A stretch of DNA of 64,000 nt from Hellea sp039977295 (GCA_039977295.1 JBDWDN010000007.1:1-64000); one strand, 5' to 3'; positions 18,371-27,079 are shown, numbered from the stretch's first letter. Notes: generated by a model not told the origin, from the letters alone. Made by a program: numbers and translations.

Positions 18371-19351
18371 ATGCATGTCTTACGCGTTATCAGTTTAAGT
18401 TTTTTAGCGCTCTGGTTTTTGGTTTCAGCCGCATATGCGCAAACACCCGTTCAAAAACATGGTGATTTACGTGTTGCCGGAAAACATATTGTCGATAAGC
18501 GCGGGGCCGTGACATCACTTGCCGGGCCAAGTTTTTTCTGGAGCAATACGGGATGGGGCCAAGACCGCTTTTACACCAAAGGTGCTGTCGACACATTTGC
18601 GCGCGATTGGAAAGCTGGCATTATTCGCGTTGCTGTTGGCGCGCAAAATGATGGCAGCATTCTCAAAGATAGACGCGGGAACCTGACAAGAGCCCAAACC
18701 GTCATCGAGGCGGCGATAGATAATGGGCTCTATGTCATAATTGATTGGCATTCACATCAGGCTGAGAAAGACCTCGGAGAAGCGCAGGCCTTCTTTACGC
18801 ATATGGCCAAAAGATATGGGCACACACCCAATGTCATTTACGAGGTTTATAATGAGCCGCTCGACACCACGGATTGGGACAAAACCATAAAACCTTATGC
18901 CGAAAAAATGATCCAAACCATCCGCGCAATCGATCCCGACAACCTTATCATTGTTGGCACGCAAAGCTGGTCAACGGGGGTAGATAAAGCGGCTGATCGC
19001 CCTATTAAAGGGCAAAGCAACATCCTTTATGCACTCCATTTTTACGCGGCCACCCATAAAGATTTTGTCCGCGAAAAGGCGCAATATGCTATCAATAAAG
19101 GCCTACCGATTATTATTTCGGAATGGGGCACAGTCACCTATTCTGGCGACGGATATATGGACGCCGCCTCAACCCATGAGTGGATGCGCTTTGCGAAAAA
19201 GAATGGGCTAACCCAATTAAATTGGTCCGTGAGTGATAAAAATGAGAGCGCCTCTCTATTTAGATCTGGGGCCTCATCACATGGCCGCTGGTCAGATAAA
19301 GACCTAACACCGTCAGGCCGCCTCGTGCGCAATATCATGCGCAATTGGTAA
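18371..19351 (+). CDS. Secreted glycoside hydrolase family 5 endoglucanase-like enzyme
   Basis: A 326-residue cellulase-family protein. The signal peptide is evident (cleavage after AYA, about residue 23). The GH5 TIM-barrel pattern follows: VIIDWHSH, the acid/base Glu in VIYEVYNEP, HFYA, the nucleophile Glu in PIIISEWGT and LNWSVSDK. It probably cleaves beta-1,4-glucans in the periplasm or outside the cell; the exact polysaccharide is not known. It starts two bases after dut, an unexpected partner, and ends 13 bases from the converging next gene. Confidence 0.92.
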   Translation: MHVLRVISLSFLALWFLVSAAYAQTPVQKHGDLRVAGKHIVDKRGAVTSLAGPSFFWSNTGWGQDRFYTKGAVDTFARDWKAGIIRVAVGAQNDGSILKDRRGNLTRAQTVIEAAIDNGLYVIIDWHSHQAEKDLGEAQAFFTHMAKRYGHTPNVIYEVYNEPLDTTDWDKTIKPYAEKMIQTIRAIDPDNLIIVGTQSWSTGVDKAADRPIKGQSNILYALHFYAATHKDFVREKAQYAINKGLPIIISEWGTVTYSGDGYMDAASTHEWMRFAKKNGLTQLNWSVSDKNESASLFRSGASSHGRWSDKDLTPSGRLVRNIMRNW

Positions 19352-19364
19352 TTGATCTAAAGTC

Positions 19365-20525
19365 TTACAAACCCGCCGCGACATCACAAAGCCTCTGAAT
19401 ATCCGCAGCGTCATGATAAAGTCCTAATCCAATGCGCAGAACATTGCCGCGGACATCTGTAATGATGTTATGTTCATGCAATGCCGCCTTCCAAGCCTGC
19501 GCTTTTTCATGTTCAAGCGCGAGAAAACGGGCGGAGCGATTTACCGTGACATCATTTAATTGACGGGCCGAACTCAATTGGCCAGCGTCACCGTTTTTAA
19601 TCGCCGCCGCCAGCTGGGTCTGCAATCCCCCAACATGATCGCTCACCGCCGTTACAGCTAGGCCTTCTCTTCCGAGCATATCTCTCACCGCATTAAACCG
19701 GTACAGCCCCGACGGGTCGAAGGTTGCGCCTAGAAATCGCCCGCCATCACGCGAGTATCCCACACCGCCTTTTGGCGGCGCGACAAGATCGCCAAAGGCG
19801 GCGTACCACCCCGTAATTTCGGGGCGAGGCGCAAAGCCGGGCGGGGCGTGCATGAAACAGACGCCTTCCCCCGCCATGGCATATTTATAGCCGCCTGCGA
19901 GGTAGAAGACCTTATCCGCGACGGCGGAGAGGTCTGTCGGCACGGCCATAAAGCCGTGATAGCCGTCCATGACTACCCACGGGCCTTCAGGTTTTGAGAG
20001 CCTTGCCAATTCTGTCAGGCCGCCAAAAACATGCCCTGAATTAAAGAACACATGGCTGGTAAAAACAATGTCGTAATCTCCGGCTTTCGCGGCGGCCAAA
20101 AAACGGGCGTCAAAAGTTTCAGCCGGATGGACGGGAATAATATCGGCCGTAACCCGCCCGCTTTCCTCCCAGCGTTGGCGCTGCCGCGTTAAAGAATGAA
20201 ATTCACCATCTGTTGTCAGAACTTTTATCGGGCGAGCTTCCAGCCCCGAAAATAATGTCACAATGAGGTTATGCGTATTGGGGGCGAAAACGAGGGTCTC
20301 AGGGTTTGGCAGCTTTAACTCCCGCGCAATATGGCGCTGGGCCGCTGGATAAATATCTGAAAATACATGATCCCATTTATCATCCGCCAGACGCGCGGCA
20401 TCGTCGAAGGCTTGCATCTGTCCATGAAAAGCAGCGTCTGGCCAGAGGTGATGGCTATGCGCGGCCATATGCAGGCGGTCAGGCGCGGCGCTCAGTGATT
20501 TGGAAAATAAGGACTTATAAGACAT
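19365..20525 (-). CDS. Kynureninase-like class V aminotransferase
   Basis: A 386-residue PLP enzyme of fold type I. Lys214 in YLAGGYKYAMAGEG is the likely Schiff-base lysine and Asp187 in VVMDGYHG the residue pairing with the cofactor nitrogen. Tryptophan dioxygenase is encoded divergently 54 bases away, so a kynureninase role (kynurenine to anthranilate) is plausible. The sequence departs from textbook KynU and is shorter (kynureninases are usually about 410-460 residues), so another desulfurase- or lyase-like activity is possible. It converges on the GH5 gene. Confidence 0.8.
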   Translation of the reverse strand: MSYKSLFSKSLSAAPDRLHMAAHSHHLWPDAAFHGQMQAFDDAARLADDKWDHVFSDIYPAAQRHIARELKLPNPETLVFAPNTHNLIVTLFSGLEARPIKVLTTDGEFHSLTRQRQRWEESGRVTADIIPVHPAETFDARFLAAAKAGDYDIVFTSHVFFNSGHVFGGLTELARLSKPEGPWVVMDGYHGFMAVPTDLSAVADKVFYLAGGYKYAMAGEGVCFMHAPPGFAPRPEITGWYAAFGDLVAPPKGGVGYSRDGGRFLGATFDPSGLYRFNAVRDMLGREGLAVTAVSDHVGGLQTQLAAAIKNGDAGQLSSARQLNDVTVNRSARFLALEHEKAQAWKAALHEHNIITDVRGNVLRIGLGLYHDAADIQRLCDVAAGL

Positions 20526-20579
20526 GACCTTACCTTATCGCATATCGCCATCACCGCAATTACCGTATAGGATAAGCCC

Positions 20580-21374
20580 ATGAGTGATGATTCCAATTTT
20601 ACATATGGCAAATATCTAGGGCTTGAGACGCTGCTCTCGGCGCAAAGCCCTCTGACAGATAAACATGACGAGATGCTGTTTATTATTCAGCATCAAACCT
20701 CTGAGCTTTGGATGAAACTTGCCGTGCATGAACTGTTCTCAGCGCGGAGCGCCATTCGCAATGATGATTTACCGCCCGCTATGAAAATGCTCGCGCGTGT
20801 GTCCCGAATATTTGAGCAGTTAAATTCCGCTTGGGATGTGCTGCGCACCCTTACGCCCAATGAATATACGGCCTTTCGAGATGCCTTTGGCGCAGGGTCC
20901 GGGTTTCAGTCTTGGCAATATCGCGAGATTGAATTTTTACTGGGCAACAAAGCCGCTCGGCATTTGGAGACGCATAAAGATCACTTCGCTTATGGGCGTT
21001 TAGAACAAGCCCTCAACGCACCGAGTCTTTATGATGAAACCACAGCCCTTTTAGCGCGGCGCGGCTTTATGATTGACGCTGTCCACTTAAAACGAGACGT
21101 GAGTCTGAATTACGCTGCCAACGATTCTGTTCGCGCAGCTTGGCTGTCCATATACCAAAACCCTAAAGAGAATTGGGATCTATTCGAGCTCGCCGAAAAG
21201 CTCGTCGATTTCGAAGATTACTTTCGCCGTTGGCGTTTTAATCATGTCACCACCGTTGAGCGCGTCATTGGATTTAAGCGCGGTAGCGGCGGAACCTCTG
21301 GGGTGAATTACTTAAAGGCGATGCTCGATGTTGTCCTTTTCCCTGAACTATGGGACATAAGAACTGAATTATAG
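20580..21374 (+). CDS. kynA: Tryptophan 2,3-dioxygenase
   Basis: A heme enzyme that opens the indole ring of tryptophan to N-formylkynurenine. The 264 residues carry the family signatures: FTYGKYLGLE, His38 in IIQHQTSELWMKL near the substrate, YREIEFLLG with the substrate arginine, and His222 in RFNHVTTVERVIG as the probable axial heme ligand, followed by GGTSGVNYL. The kynureninase-like gene is divergent, and cysK follows 23 bases downstream on the same strand. No formamidase or kynurenine monooxygenase gene is in the window. Confidence 0.96.
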   Translation: MSDDSNFTYGKYLGLETLLSAQSPLTDKHDEMLFIIQHQTSELWMKLAVHELFSARSAIRNDDLPPAMKMLARVSRIFEQLNSAWDVLRTLTPNEYTAFRDAFGAGSGFQSWQYREIEFLLGNKAARHLETHKDHFAYGRLEQALNAPSLYDETTALLARRGFMIDAVHLKRDVSLNYAANDSVRAAWLSIYQNPKENWDLFELAEKLVDFEDYFRRWRFNHVTTVERVIGFKRGSGGTSGVNYLKAMLDVVLFPELWDIRTEL

Positions 21375-21397
21375 TTAGCCTAGTCAAGGAACCCCAC

Positions 21398-22336
21398 ATG
21401 TCCGATCTCATTCGCGGTAAAATCTACGATAATATTATGCAGACAATGGGCAATACGCCGCTTGTCCGCCTGCCCCGTATCACCGAAGGCATGCCAGCTG
21501 ATCTCTGTTATAAGCTTGAGTTTTTTAACCCAATCGCCTCGGTCAAAGACCGTATCGGCATTGCGATGATTGAGGATCTAGAAGCCTCAGGTAAGTTAAA
21601 GCCAGGCGGGACAATTGTTGAGCCAACATCTGGAAATACAGGCATTGGCATTGCTTTTGCGGCAGCGGCCAAAGGCTATAAGGCGATCCTTGTTATGCCT
21701 GAGCAAATGTCAATTGAGCGCCGTAAAATGATGAAGCTCCTTGGGGCTGAACTTGTCCTCACTGAGGCCGCGGGCGGCATTCCAGGCGCAATGGCGAAAG
21801 CGGATGAAATTTGCGCAAATACGCCAGGCGCCGTGCAAGCTGGACAATTCGTCAACCCCGCTAATCCGGCCATTCATTACAAGACAACGGGGCCTGAGAT
21901 TTGGAATGATTGCGGCGGACAGGTTGATGCGTTTATTGCGGGCGTCGGCACAGGCGGAACCCTCACAGGGACCGGAAAGTTCCTCAAAGAGAAAAATCCC
22001 GGCTGCCAAATCATTGCCGTTGAACCTGTCGGCTCACCTATGATTTCTAAAGGCGAAAAAGGCCCGCATAAAATTCAAGGCATTGGCGCGGGATTCATCC
22101 CAGATGTTTTAAGCACCGATATTATCGACGATATTGTGCTCATAGATAATGATGCGGCTTTCGGCACAGCCAAACATGTTGCTGCCGAGGACGGCGTGCC
22201 CGTCGGTATTTCCTCTGGCGCCGCCATCGCGGCTAGCCTGATTGTGGGCGCCCGGCCTGAGATGCGCGGCAAACGGATTGTCACGATTATTCCGAGCTTC
22301 GCTGAGCGATATTTGTCGACGCCGCTTTTTGATTAA
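21398..22336 (+). CDS. cysK: Cysteine synthase A (O-acetylserine sulfhydrylase)
   Basis: Makes cysteine from O-acetylserine and sulfide. It is a fold type II PLP enzyme with Lys50 in NPIASVKDRIG as the Schiff base, the EPTSGNTGIG substrate loop, the GVGTGGTLTGTGKFL phosphate cup and GISSGAA. At 312 residues it has CysK rather than CBS length, with no CBS domains. It lies 23 bases after kynA, an arrangement with no obvious metabolic link. A palindromic repeat follows the stop codon. Confidence 0.95.
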   Translation: MSDLIRGKIYDNIMQTMGNTPLVRLPRITEGMPADLCYKLEFFNPIASVKDRIGIAMIEDLEASGKLKPGGTIVEPTSGNTGIGIAFAAAAKGYKAILVMPEQMSIERRKMMKLLGAELVLTEAAGGIPGAMAKADEICANTPGAVQAGQFVNPANPAIHYKTTGPEIWNDCGGQVDAFIAGVGTGGTLTGTGKFLKEKNPGCQIIAVEPVGSPMISKGEKGPHKIQGIGAGFIPDVLSTDIIDDIVLIDNDAAFGTAKHVAAEDGVPVGISSGAAIAASLIVGARPEMRGKRIVTIIPSFAERYLSTPLFD

Positions 22337-22360
22337 AATGAAAAACCTTCCCACATTTGT

Positions 22361-22414
22361 TCCCGGCCTCGAGCCGGGATCTCCGTCGCTAAAGACCCCC
22401 GTTCAAGACGGGGG
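22361..22414. repeat. REP-like double palindrome between cysK and the E1-like gene
   Basis: Two perfect hairpins occur in tandem: TCCCGGC-CTCGA-GCCGGGA (22361-22379) and CCCCCGT-TCAAG-ACGGGGG (22396-22414), separated by 16 bases. GC-rich palindromes of this kind (CCCGGCCTCGAGCCGGG followed by ATCTCCGTC) are dispersed intergenic repeats in many alphaproteobacteria. No T-run follows, so it is not a classic terminator, though it may stabilise the cysK 3' end or attenuate transcription into the next gene. Confidence 0.75.
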
Positions 22415-22432
22415 ACAAAGGATGGAGATTAA

Positions 22433-23170
22433 ATGACTCCTGATTACGTCAAACGATATGCCCGTCACCTCGTCCTAAAAGAAATTGGCGGAGCGGGACA
22501 ATCGGCTCTACTCGCGTCCAAAGTCGCGATAGTCGGCGCGGGTGGATTAGGCGGACCAGCAGGGCTTTACCTCGCAGCAGCGGGTATTGGCCATATCACC
22601 ATCATAGATGATGACGTTGTCGAAGCCTCCAACCTCCAGCGCCAAGTCCAATTTGTTACGACCGATATCGGAATGGAGAAAGCAACCGTCATGGCGGATA
22701 CGCTGGATGACCTAAACCCAGATGTTCAGACCAAAGGCCATATTGGGCGGCTGACAAAACGCAACGCGCAGGACCTGCTAAAAGGCCATGATATTATTAT
22801 TGACGGCGTAGATGATTTTGAAACCCGCTTTGCTATCAATGACGCGGCGCTTGCCCTTGCTATTCCTTTAGTATCAGGAGCCCTAGGCCGCTTTGACGGA
22901 CAGGTGAGTGCTTTTAGGTCTGATAAAAAAAGCCCCTGTTACAGATGTTTCGTGCCTCATATACCGCCCGATGCGGAGACCTGTTCACAAGTTGGCGTCG
23001 TGGGCGCATTGGCCGGCGTGATAGGCTCAATGATGGCGCTCGAGGTTGTGAAAATCATAACCGGCGCAGGCGATCCGCTTATTGGAAAGGTCTGGTTATT
23101 TGACGGGCTTAAAGCCGAAGCCAGAACTGTTACTCTGCCTCAAGATCCAAATTGCCCTGCCTGTAGCTAA
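22433..23170 (+). CDS. moeB: MoeB/ThiF/HesA-family E1-like adenylyltransferase
   Basis: Activates the C-terminal glycine of a ubiquitin-like sulfur carrier (MoaD or ThiS) by adenylation. The 245 residues show RYARHLVLKEIG, the nucleotide motif VGAGGLGGP, NLQRQVQF, VDDFETRF and two CxxC-type zinc pairs (CYRC and the C-terminal CPAC). TCSQVGVVG may hold the thioester cysteine. MoeB and ThiF cannot be told apart safely here; there is no rhodanese domain. Its stop overlaps that of the converging next gene by four bases. Confidence 0.88.
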   Translation: MTPDYVKRYARHLVLKEIGGAGQSALLASKVAIVGAGGLGGPAGLYLAAAGIGHITIIDDDVVEASNLQRQVQFVTTDIGMEKATVMADTLDDLNPDVQTKGHIGRLTKRNAQDLLKGHDIIIDGVDDFETRFAINDAALALAIPLVSGALGRFDGQVSAFRSDKKSPCYRCFVPHIPPDAETCSQVGVVGALAGVIGSMMALEVVKIITGAGDPLIGKVWLFDGLKAEARTVTLPQDPNCPACS

Positions 23171-23583
23171 CTGCGAATACGGCGATTATAGCGAATTTTA
23201 ATGCCGGCGTTACGGCGGCTTTTAAAACCCCGGCGGCGATTCACAAAACCGCCAGACCCAAATGCCCCGACAGGCGCAGAATAAATACGGCGGCGTTGAG
23301 GGCGGTTAGCGCTGTTTAATTGACTTTCAAGCGCGTCAATACGCTCTGCTTGCGCAGCTAGGCGTTCACTTTGAAGTGCGGCGCGCTGCTTAGCAAAGCC
23401 GTTATTATTACGTTTATATACAACTATCGGCGCAATAGGCGCCGCCATGGGCGCAGCGCGGTAAACCCTAACGCCCTTCTCGCAGCTCACATCGACTGAA
23501 CTCGACTGCCCATGATGACAGGCCATCGCTGTGCTGGGTAACATCATAGCTAAGGCCGTTAAGGATAAGGTCAATTTACGCAT
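23167..23583 (-). CDS. Small secreted basic hypothetical protein
   Basis: A protein of about 138 residues with a Sec signal peptide (MRKLTLSLTALAMM, cleavage after AMA) and two cysteines in the mature part (ACHHG and SCEKG). A short coiled-coil (residues about 75-105, AALQSERLAAQAERIDALES) leads to a very Arg-rich tail. ATG 23583 starts the signal peptide directly; an upstream start at 23595 adds four residues. The family is not recognised. It overlaps the E1-like gene by four bases at the 3' ends. Confidence 0.72.
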   Translation of the reverse strand: MRKLTLSLTALAMMLPSTAMACHHGQSSSVDVSCEKGVRVYRAAPMAAPIAPIVVYKRNNNGFAKQRAALQSERLAAQAERIDALESQLNSANRPQRRRIYSAPVGAFGSGGFVNRRRGFKSRRNAGIKIRYNRRIRS

Positions 23584-23644
23584 GCTGAACTCCATTTACG
23601 CGAAGCTTAGCAGAAGTTAGAAGAATCTCCACGCTCTGCATGTG

Positions 23645-24373
23645 TCAGGCGAGTTTTAACGTTAGTTTTCGGGCCTCCATCGCCGCATAATCTTCCTCGC
23701 AAGCCGCTAACATGTCGCGATATTGCGGCGGAACAACAGGCTGTGTCTCAGGCGGCGGCGCAAAGCCTGTGGAGCTTTCGACAGATTTATACCAATAAGG
23801 CGCCCAAGCGCCATCTTCATCCCGCGCGCCTTTTTCCCATGACAACATGGCAGTATCAAAGGGTATGTCTATGGCATGACAAAGCTGACTAAGCATCGTT
23901 TTTGGCCAGCGCAAAATATCCAACGAATCGATAACAGGGGGGCGGCCCAATTGCTCCCAGAGTCTTCTCTGCGGGGCGAATCCAAGATCGTCTAAATCAA
24001 ACGCATCACGGCCTTTGATGTAAGACGCGATAACCCTCGCAGGCTCTCGAATTAGAAAGAAGTGTTTTGCAGCTGTTTCATGTTTTGAATACGCCCAATC
24101 CATGGGAAAACCTTCGAGCATATGATGGGGCATATGTTTTTGAAAACAGTAAGCGGTCTCAGTTGGCGCAGAACATAGCTCCGCAACTTCTTGAGGGTCA
24201 TATTCATGCCGCGCCAATGTTTCATCACGGCCCGGATGGGCCTTGCCTGAAACTTTCAGGAAAGGCGCAAAATATGGTTCATCTATCACGCTGCAATCTG
24301 CCCGCGCGCCAAAACTGCGCATCATCGCCGTCGAGAGATTTCGCGGCCCCGACCACATCGCGATAATCGTCAC
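23645..24373 (-). CDS. Sulfotransferase-like protein
   Basis: A 242-residue P-loop protein of the sulfotransferase fold. MWSGPRNLSTAMMRSF near the N-terminus fits the 5'-phosphosulfate loop and FLIREPARVIASY the 3'-phosphate motif. Such proteins are often annotated as sulfotransferase-like or as aminotransferase-linked proteins because they neighbour class IV aminotransferases, as here. Its GTG start shares the last base of the aminotransferase stop (TAGTG), which implies translational coupling. The acceptor substrate is unknown. Confidence 0.8.
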   Translation of the reverse strand: MTIIAMWSGPRNLSTAMMRSFGARADCSVIDEPYFAPFLKVSGKAHPGRDETLARHEYDPQEVAELCSAPTETAYCFQKHMPHHMLEGFPMDWAYSKHETAAKHFFLIREPARVIASYIKGRDAFDLDDLGFAPQRRLWEQLGRPPVIDSLDILRWPKTMLSQLCHAIDIPFDTAMLSWEKGARDEDGAWAPYWYKSVESSTGFAPPPETQPVVPPQYRDMLAACEEDYAAMEARKLTLKLA

Positions 24374-25284
24374 TAGGCGTTATCGCTGTGGATGAGCTTT
24401 AGATAAAGGCCCTGCAAACGCTCAACCATTGGCCCGCGCTTACCGCTGCCAATTTTGCGGCCGTCAATCTCGCCGACAGGGGCCAGCCCTGCAAAGGTGC
24501 CTGTTGTAAAGGCTTCATCCGCGCCATAGCATTTCATGAGGCTGAAGTTTTTCTCAAAGACAGGAATATCATTGGCCTTGCAAAGGTCGATAATTTTACG
24601 CCGCGTAATTCCGCCAAGACAATAATCACCTGAAGATGTCCAGACCTCGCCTTTGCGCACGATAAAGAAATGGGTTGAATTACAGGTCGCGACAAAGCCT
24701 TGTGGATCCAGCATTAAGCCCTCATCTGCGCCCGCTTTGATGGCTTGGATACAGGCCGTGATGCAATTAATTTTGGAATGCGAATTAAGGCCAGGGTCTT
24801 GTACATCAGCGCGGCCCCGGCGCACCGAAACAGTATAGAGCGAGAGCGGGTTCTCTGCTGTTTTGGGATTGGCCTTTTTAAACTCAGGCGCAATAACAAT
24901 CGTAGATTTCGACACGACAACGCGCGGGTCTTGATAGGGTGTGCTGCGTAATCCCCGTGTTAGCATTAAGCGAATATGGACATCTTCCGTCATATCATTC
25001 GCGCTGAGCGTCTCCAAAAGACGCTCTGTTAGCTGCGTCTTCGTCAAACCAATATCAATATCAAGCGCAGCAGCGCCTTCCCACAAGCGGTCCAAATGAT
25101 CGTCTAAAAAAGCTATTTTCCCGCCGTGAACGCGCAGACCTTCCCACACGCCGTCGCCCAGCATAAAGCCAGAATCAAAGACGTTTACGACCGCCTTTTC
25201 GCGCGGCACTAAATCTCCGTTAACGTTAAATAAAACCGTCTCATTACGAGGGTCAGGGATATAAGCATGGGAACCGTAAGACAT
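24373..25284 (-). CDS. Class IV aminotransferase (branched-chain or D-amino-acid type)
   Basis: A 303-residue fold type IV PLP enzyme. The lysine in LNSHSKINCI is the Schiff-base candidate, RRGRADVQDPGLN and CNSTHFFIV line the active site, and TGTFAGLAPV is the phosphate-binding turn. It resembles IlvE-like transaminases, but the IlvE, D-alanine and aminodeoxychorismate lyase branches cannot be separated by eye. It is co-transcribed with the sulfotransferase-like gene and divergent from the M28 peptidase gene. Confidence 0.85.
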   Translation of the reverse strand: MSYGSHAYIPDPRNETVLFNVNGDLVPREKAVVNVFDSGFMLGDGVWEGLRVHGGKIAFLDDHLDRLWEGAAALDIDIGLTKTQLTERLLETLSANDMTEDVHIRLMLTRGLRSTPYQDPRVVVSKSTIVIAPEFKKANPKTAENPLSLYTVSVRRGRADVQDPGLNSHSKINCITACIQAIKAGADEGLMLDPQGFVATCNSTHFFIVRKGEVWTSSGDYCLGGITRRKIIDLCKANDIPVFEKNFSLMKCYGADEAFTTGTFAGLAPVGEIDGRKIGSGKRGPMVERLQGLYLKLIHSDNA

Positions 25285-25339
25285 GAATCAGTCCTAACAA
25301 TTTACCCAAAAGAAACAAGCGTCATTCAAAGAAATTGAC

Positions 25340-25377
25340 AACGTTATGTGTTTGAAGGAAACTTCCTCTGTAACGTT
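25340..25377. promoter_or_regulatory. Nested inverted repeat in a divergent promoter region
   Basis: Outer arms AACGTTA (25340-25346) and TAACGTT (25371-25377) are a perfect inverted repeat. Between them lies an inner one, AGGAA-AC-TTCCT. The element sits between the divergent aminotransferase and M28 genes and overlaps a possible minus-35 box (TTGACA at 25335-25340), which fits a regulator-binding site. No regulator is identified. Confidence 0.4.
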
Positions 25378-25390
25378 AGCAGGATTAAAG

Positions 25391-27079
25391 ATGTTTAAAA
25401 AATGGGGCCTCTTACTACTCACGCTTCTCATCAGCATTGTGTTCGCCATAATGGCCGTGACGCCTCCCGCGCCCAAAGACTTAGACACCCCCGCAGATCA
25501 ATTTTCATCAGCGCGGGCCATGAAAGATGTCGCGATCATTGCCGCCAAGCCTCACCCAACAGGGTCTTTGGAGAACGAAATCGTTCGAGATTATTTAAGT
25601 GATCGCCTCAAGGCCCTCGGGATGGAGGTTAGCCTTAGCGAGTCCTATTTGGGCGAGCGCGCGCTTAAACGTCTCAACAAGTGGAGCGGCGAGGCAAAAA
25701 CCGAGCAAATTATTTTCAATGTCATTGGCGTTCTGCCGGGCGAAGACCGCTTAAAACCCGCGGTTTTACTGATGGCACATCATGATACCGTCTGGGGCTC
25801 CCCTGGAGCGGCAGATGATACCGTCGGTATCGCCAGTATTCTAGAGATTGTAGGTAATTTAAAACAGGCTGGAACTCAGAAAAGAGATCTCATAATCCTG
25901 TTTACAGACGGAGAAGAAGTGGGGCTCTCAGGGGCCAGGGACTTTTTCAAAAACCATCCGCTAAGAGATAAAATTGGAGCGGTCATTAATTTTGAAGCCC
26001 GCGGCGGCGGCGGAACCGTCAATATGTTCCAAACCTCTGCGGAAAATGGAAATGTCGCAAAACTATATGCGCGCACGGTTAAGCAGCCGAGCGCGTCATC
26101 ATTATCGACCTATGTTTATAATGTGTTGCCCAATGATACTGACCTCACCCCAGCTTTGGAAAGAGATTATGCCGCTTATAATATCGCCAACCTTGGAGAC
26201 GCAAAATACTATCATTCGCCGAAAATAGACGCGCATGCCCTGGATGAAAAAACCTTGCAACATATGGGCTCGCAAGGGCTGGACCTAACCCGCGCTCTCT
26301 TATCTGCAGATGACCTTCCTGCGAAAAAACCAGACGCAACATTCTTTGATGTCTTTGGGATGTTTACCCTTATATATGCGCCGTTTTGGGGGTGGATCTT
26401 CCTGGCATTCGCCGCAATCTTAGGCGCATTATCTGTAAAACGAAAACTTAACCGAAAAGAGATAATTAGCGGCTGTCTCAAAATGTTGGGATTTTTGCTG
26501 ATAGGCGGAGCTCTGCTTTCTGGCCTCAACAGTCTCTCGGGCGGCGGACGCGGGGCTAATTATTATGACCGACTTGCGGCTATTCCCAAATTGGAATGGC
26601 TTGCACTCTTTTTATGCTTAGCGGTATTTTTTGCGATTTTCGGCCGGAAGGCCTCATCAGGAAACACGCAGCTTGGCGCTGCTATTCCTCTCTTTTTATT
26701 AGCCCTATTAGGGCAGTTTTTCGCGCCGACCGCAGCTTATTTTCTGACGCTACCGCTCTTTTTACGCGCCGCCGCTTCCTTTGCGGTGCAGCGCTGGCCC
26801 GATGGTCAAATCAGCGCCGTCATGGCCGCAGCCTTAACAGCCTTGGTTGTTGGCTATATGCTGAGCCTTGAACATTTGCTTATGCTGGGCGTTGGCCCCG
26901 ACATGCTGGCGGTCGCCATTATGCCCGCTGCTATCGCGGCATTGGCTATCCTACCGCTCTATGCCGGCCTTTCAAAACGTGGAGCTAACTCGTTAGCCAT
27001 TTCAGGGTTGGCCGTCTCAATTGGGTTAGCGCTCTGGATAAGGCTTGACCCTATCGCCTCTACAGTTCCGCTTTACTAA
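25391..27079 (+). CDS. M28-family metallopeptidase with C-terminal multi-pass membrane domain
   Basis: A protein of 562 residues. After an N-terminal membrane anchor (about 5-22) comes an M28 di-zinc peptidase domain with His130-x-Asp132 (AHHDT), the bridging Asp142 in GAADDTVG, the general base Glu175 and ligand Glu176 in TDGEEVGLSGA, and YHSPKID as the last ligand region. About 200 residues with several membrane helices follow, as in the ER metallopeptidase 1/Fxna-like branch. It probably trims peptides in the periplasm. ATG 25391 is preceded by AGGA at eight bases; ATG 25346 would add 15 residues before the anchor. Confidence 0.88.
   Translation: MFKKWGLLLLTLLISIVFAIMAVTPPAPKDLDTPADQFSSARAMKDVAIIAAKPHPTGSLENEIVRDYLSDRLKALGMEVSLSESYLGERALKRLNKWSGEAKTEQIIFNVIGVLPGEDRLKPAVLLMAHHDTVWGSPGAADDTVGIASILEIVGNLKQAGTQKRDLIILFTDGEEVGLSGARDFFKNHPLRDKIGAVINFEARGGGGTVNMFQTSAENGNVAKLYARTVKQPSASSLSTYVYNVLPNDTDLTPALERDYAAYNIANLGDAKYYHSPKIDAHALDEKTLQHMGSQGLDLTRALLSADDLPAKKPDATFFDVFGMFTLIYAPFWGWIFLAFAAILGALSVKRKLNRKEIISGCLKMLGFLLIGGALLSGLNSLSGGGRGANYYDRLAAIPKLEWLALFLCLAVFFAIFGRKASSGNTQLGAAIPLFLLALLGQFFAPTAAYFLTLPLFLRAAASFAVQRWPDGQISAVMAAALTALVVGYMLSLEHLLMLGVGPDMLAVAIMPAAIAALAILPLYAGLSKRGANSLAISGLAVSIGLALWIRLDPIASTVPLY

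Noticed and set aside
22242..22436. Open frame running through the cysK end and the palindromes
   Set aside because: Created by the repeat sequence and out of frame with cysK; no coding character.
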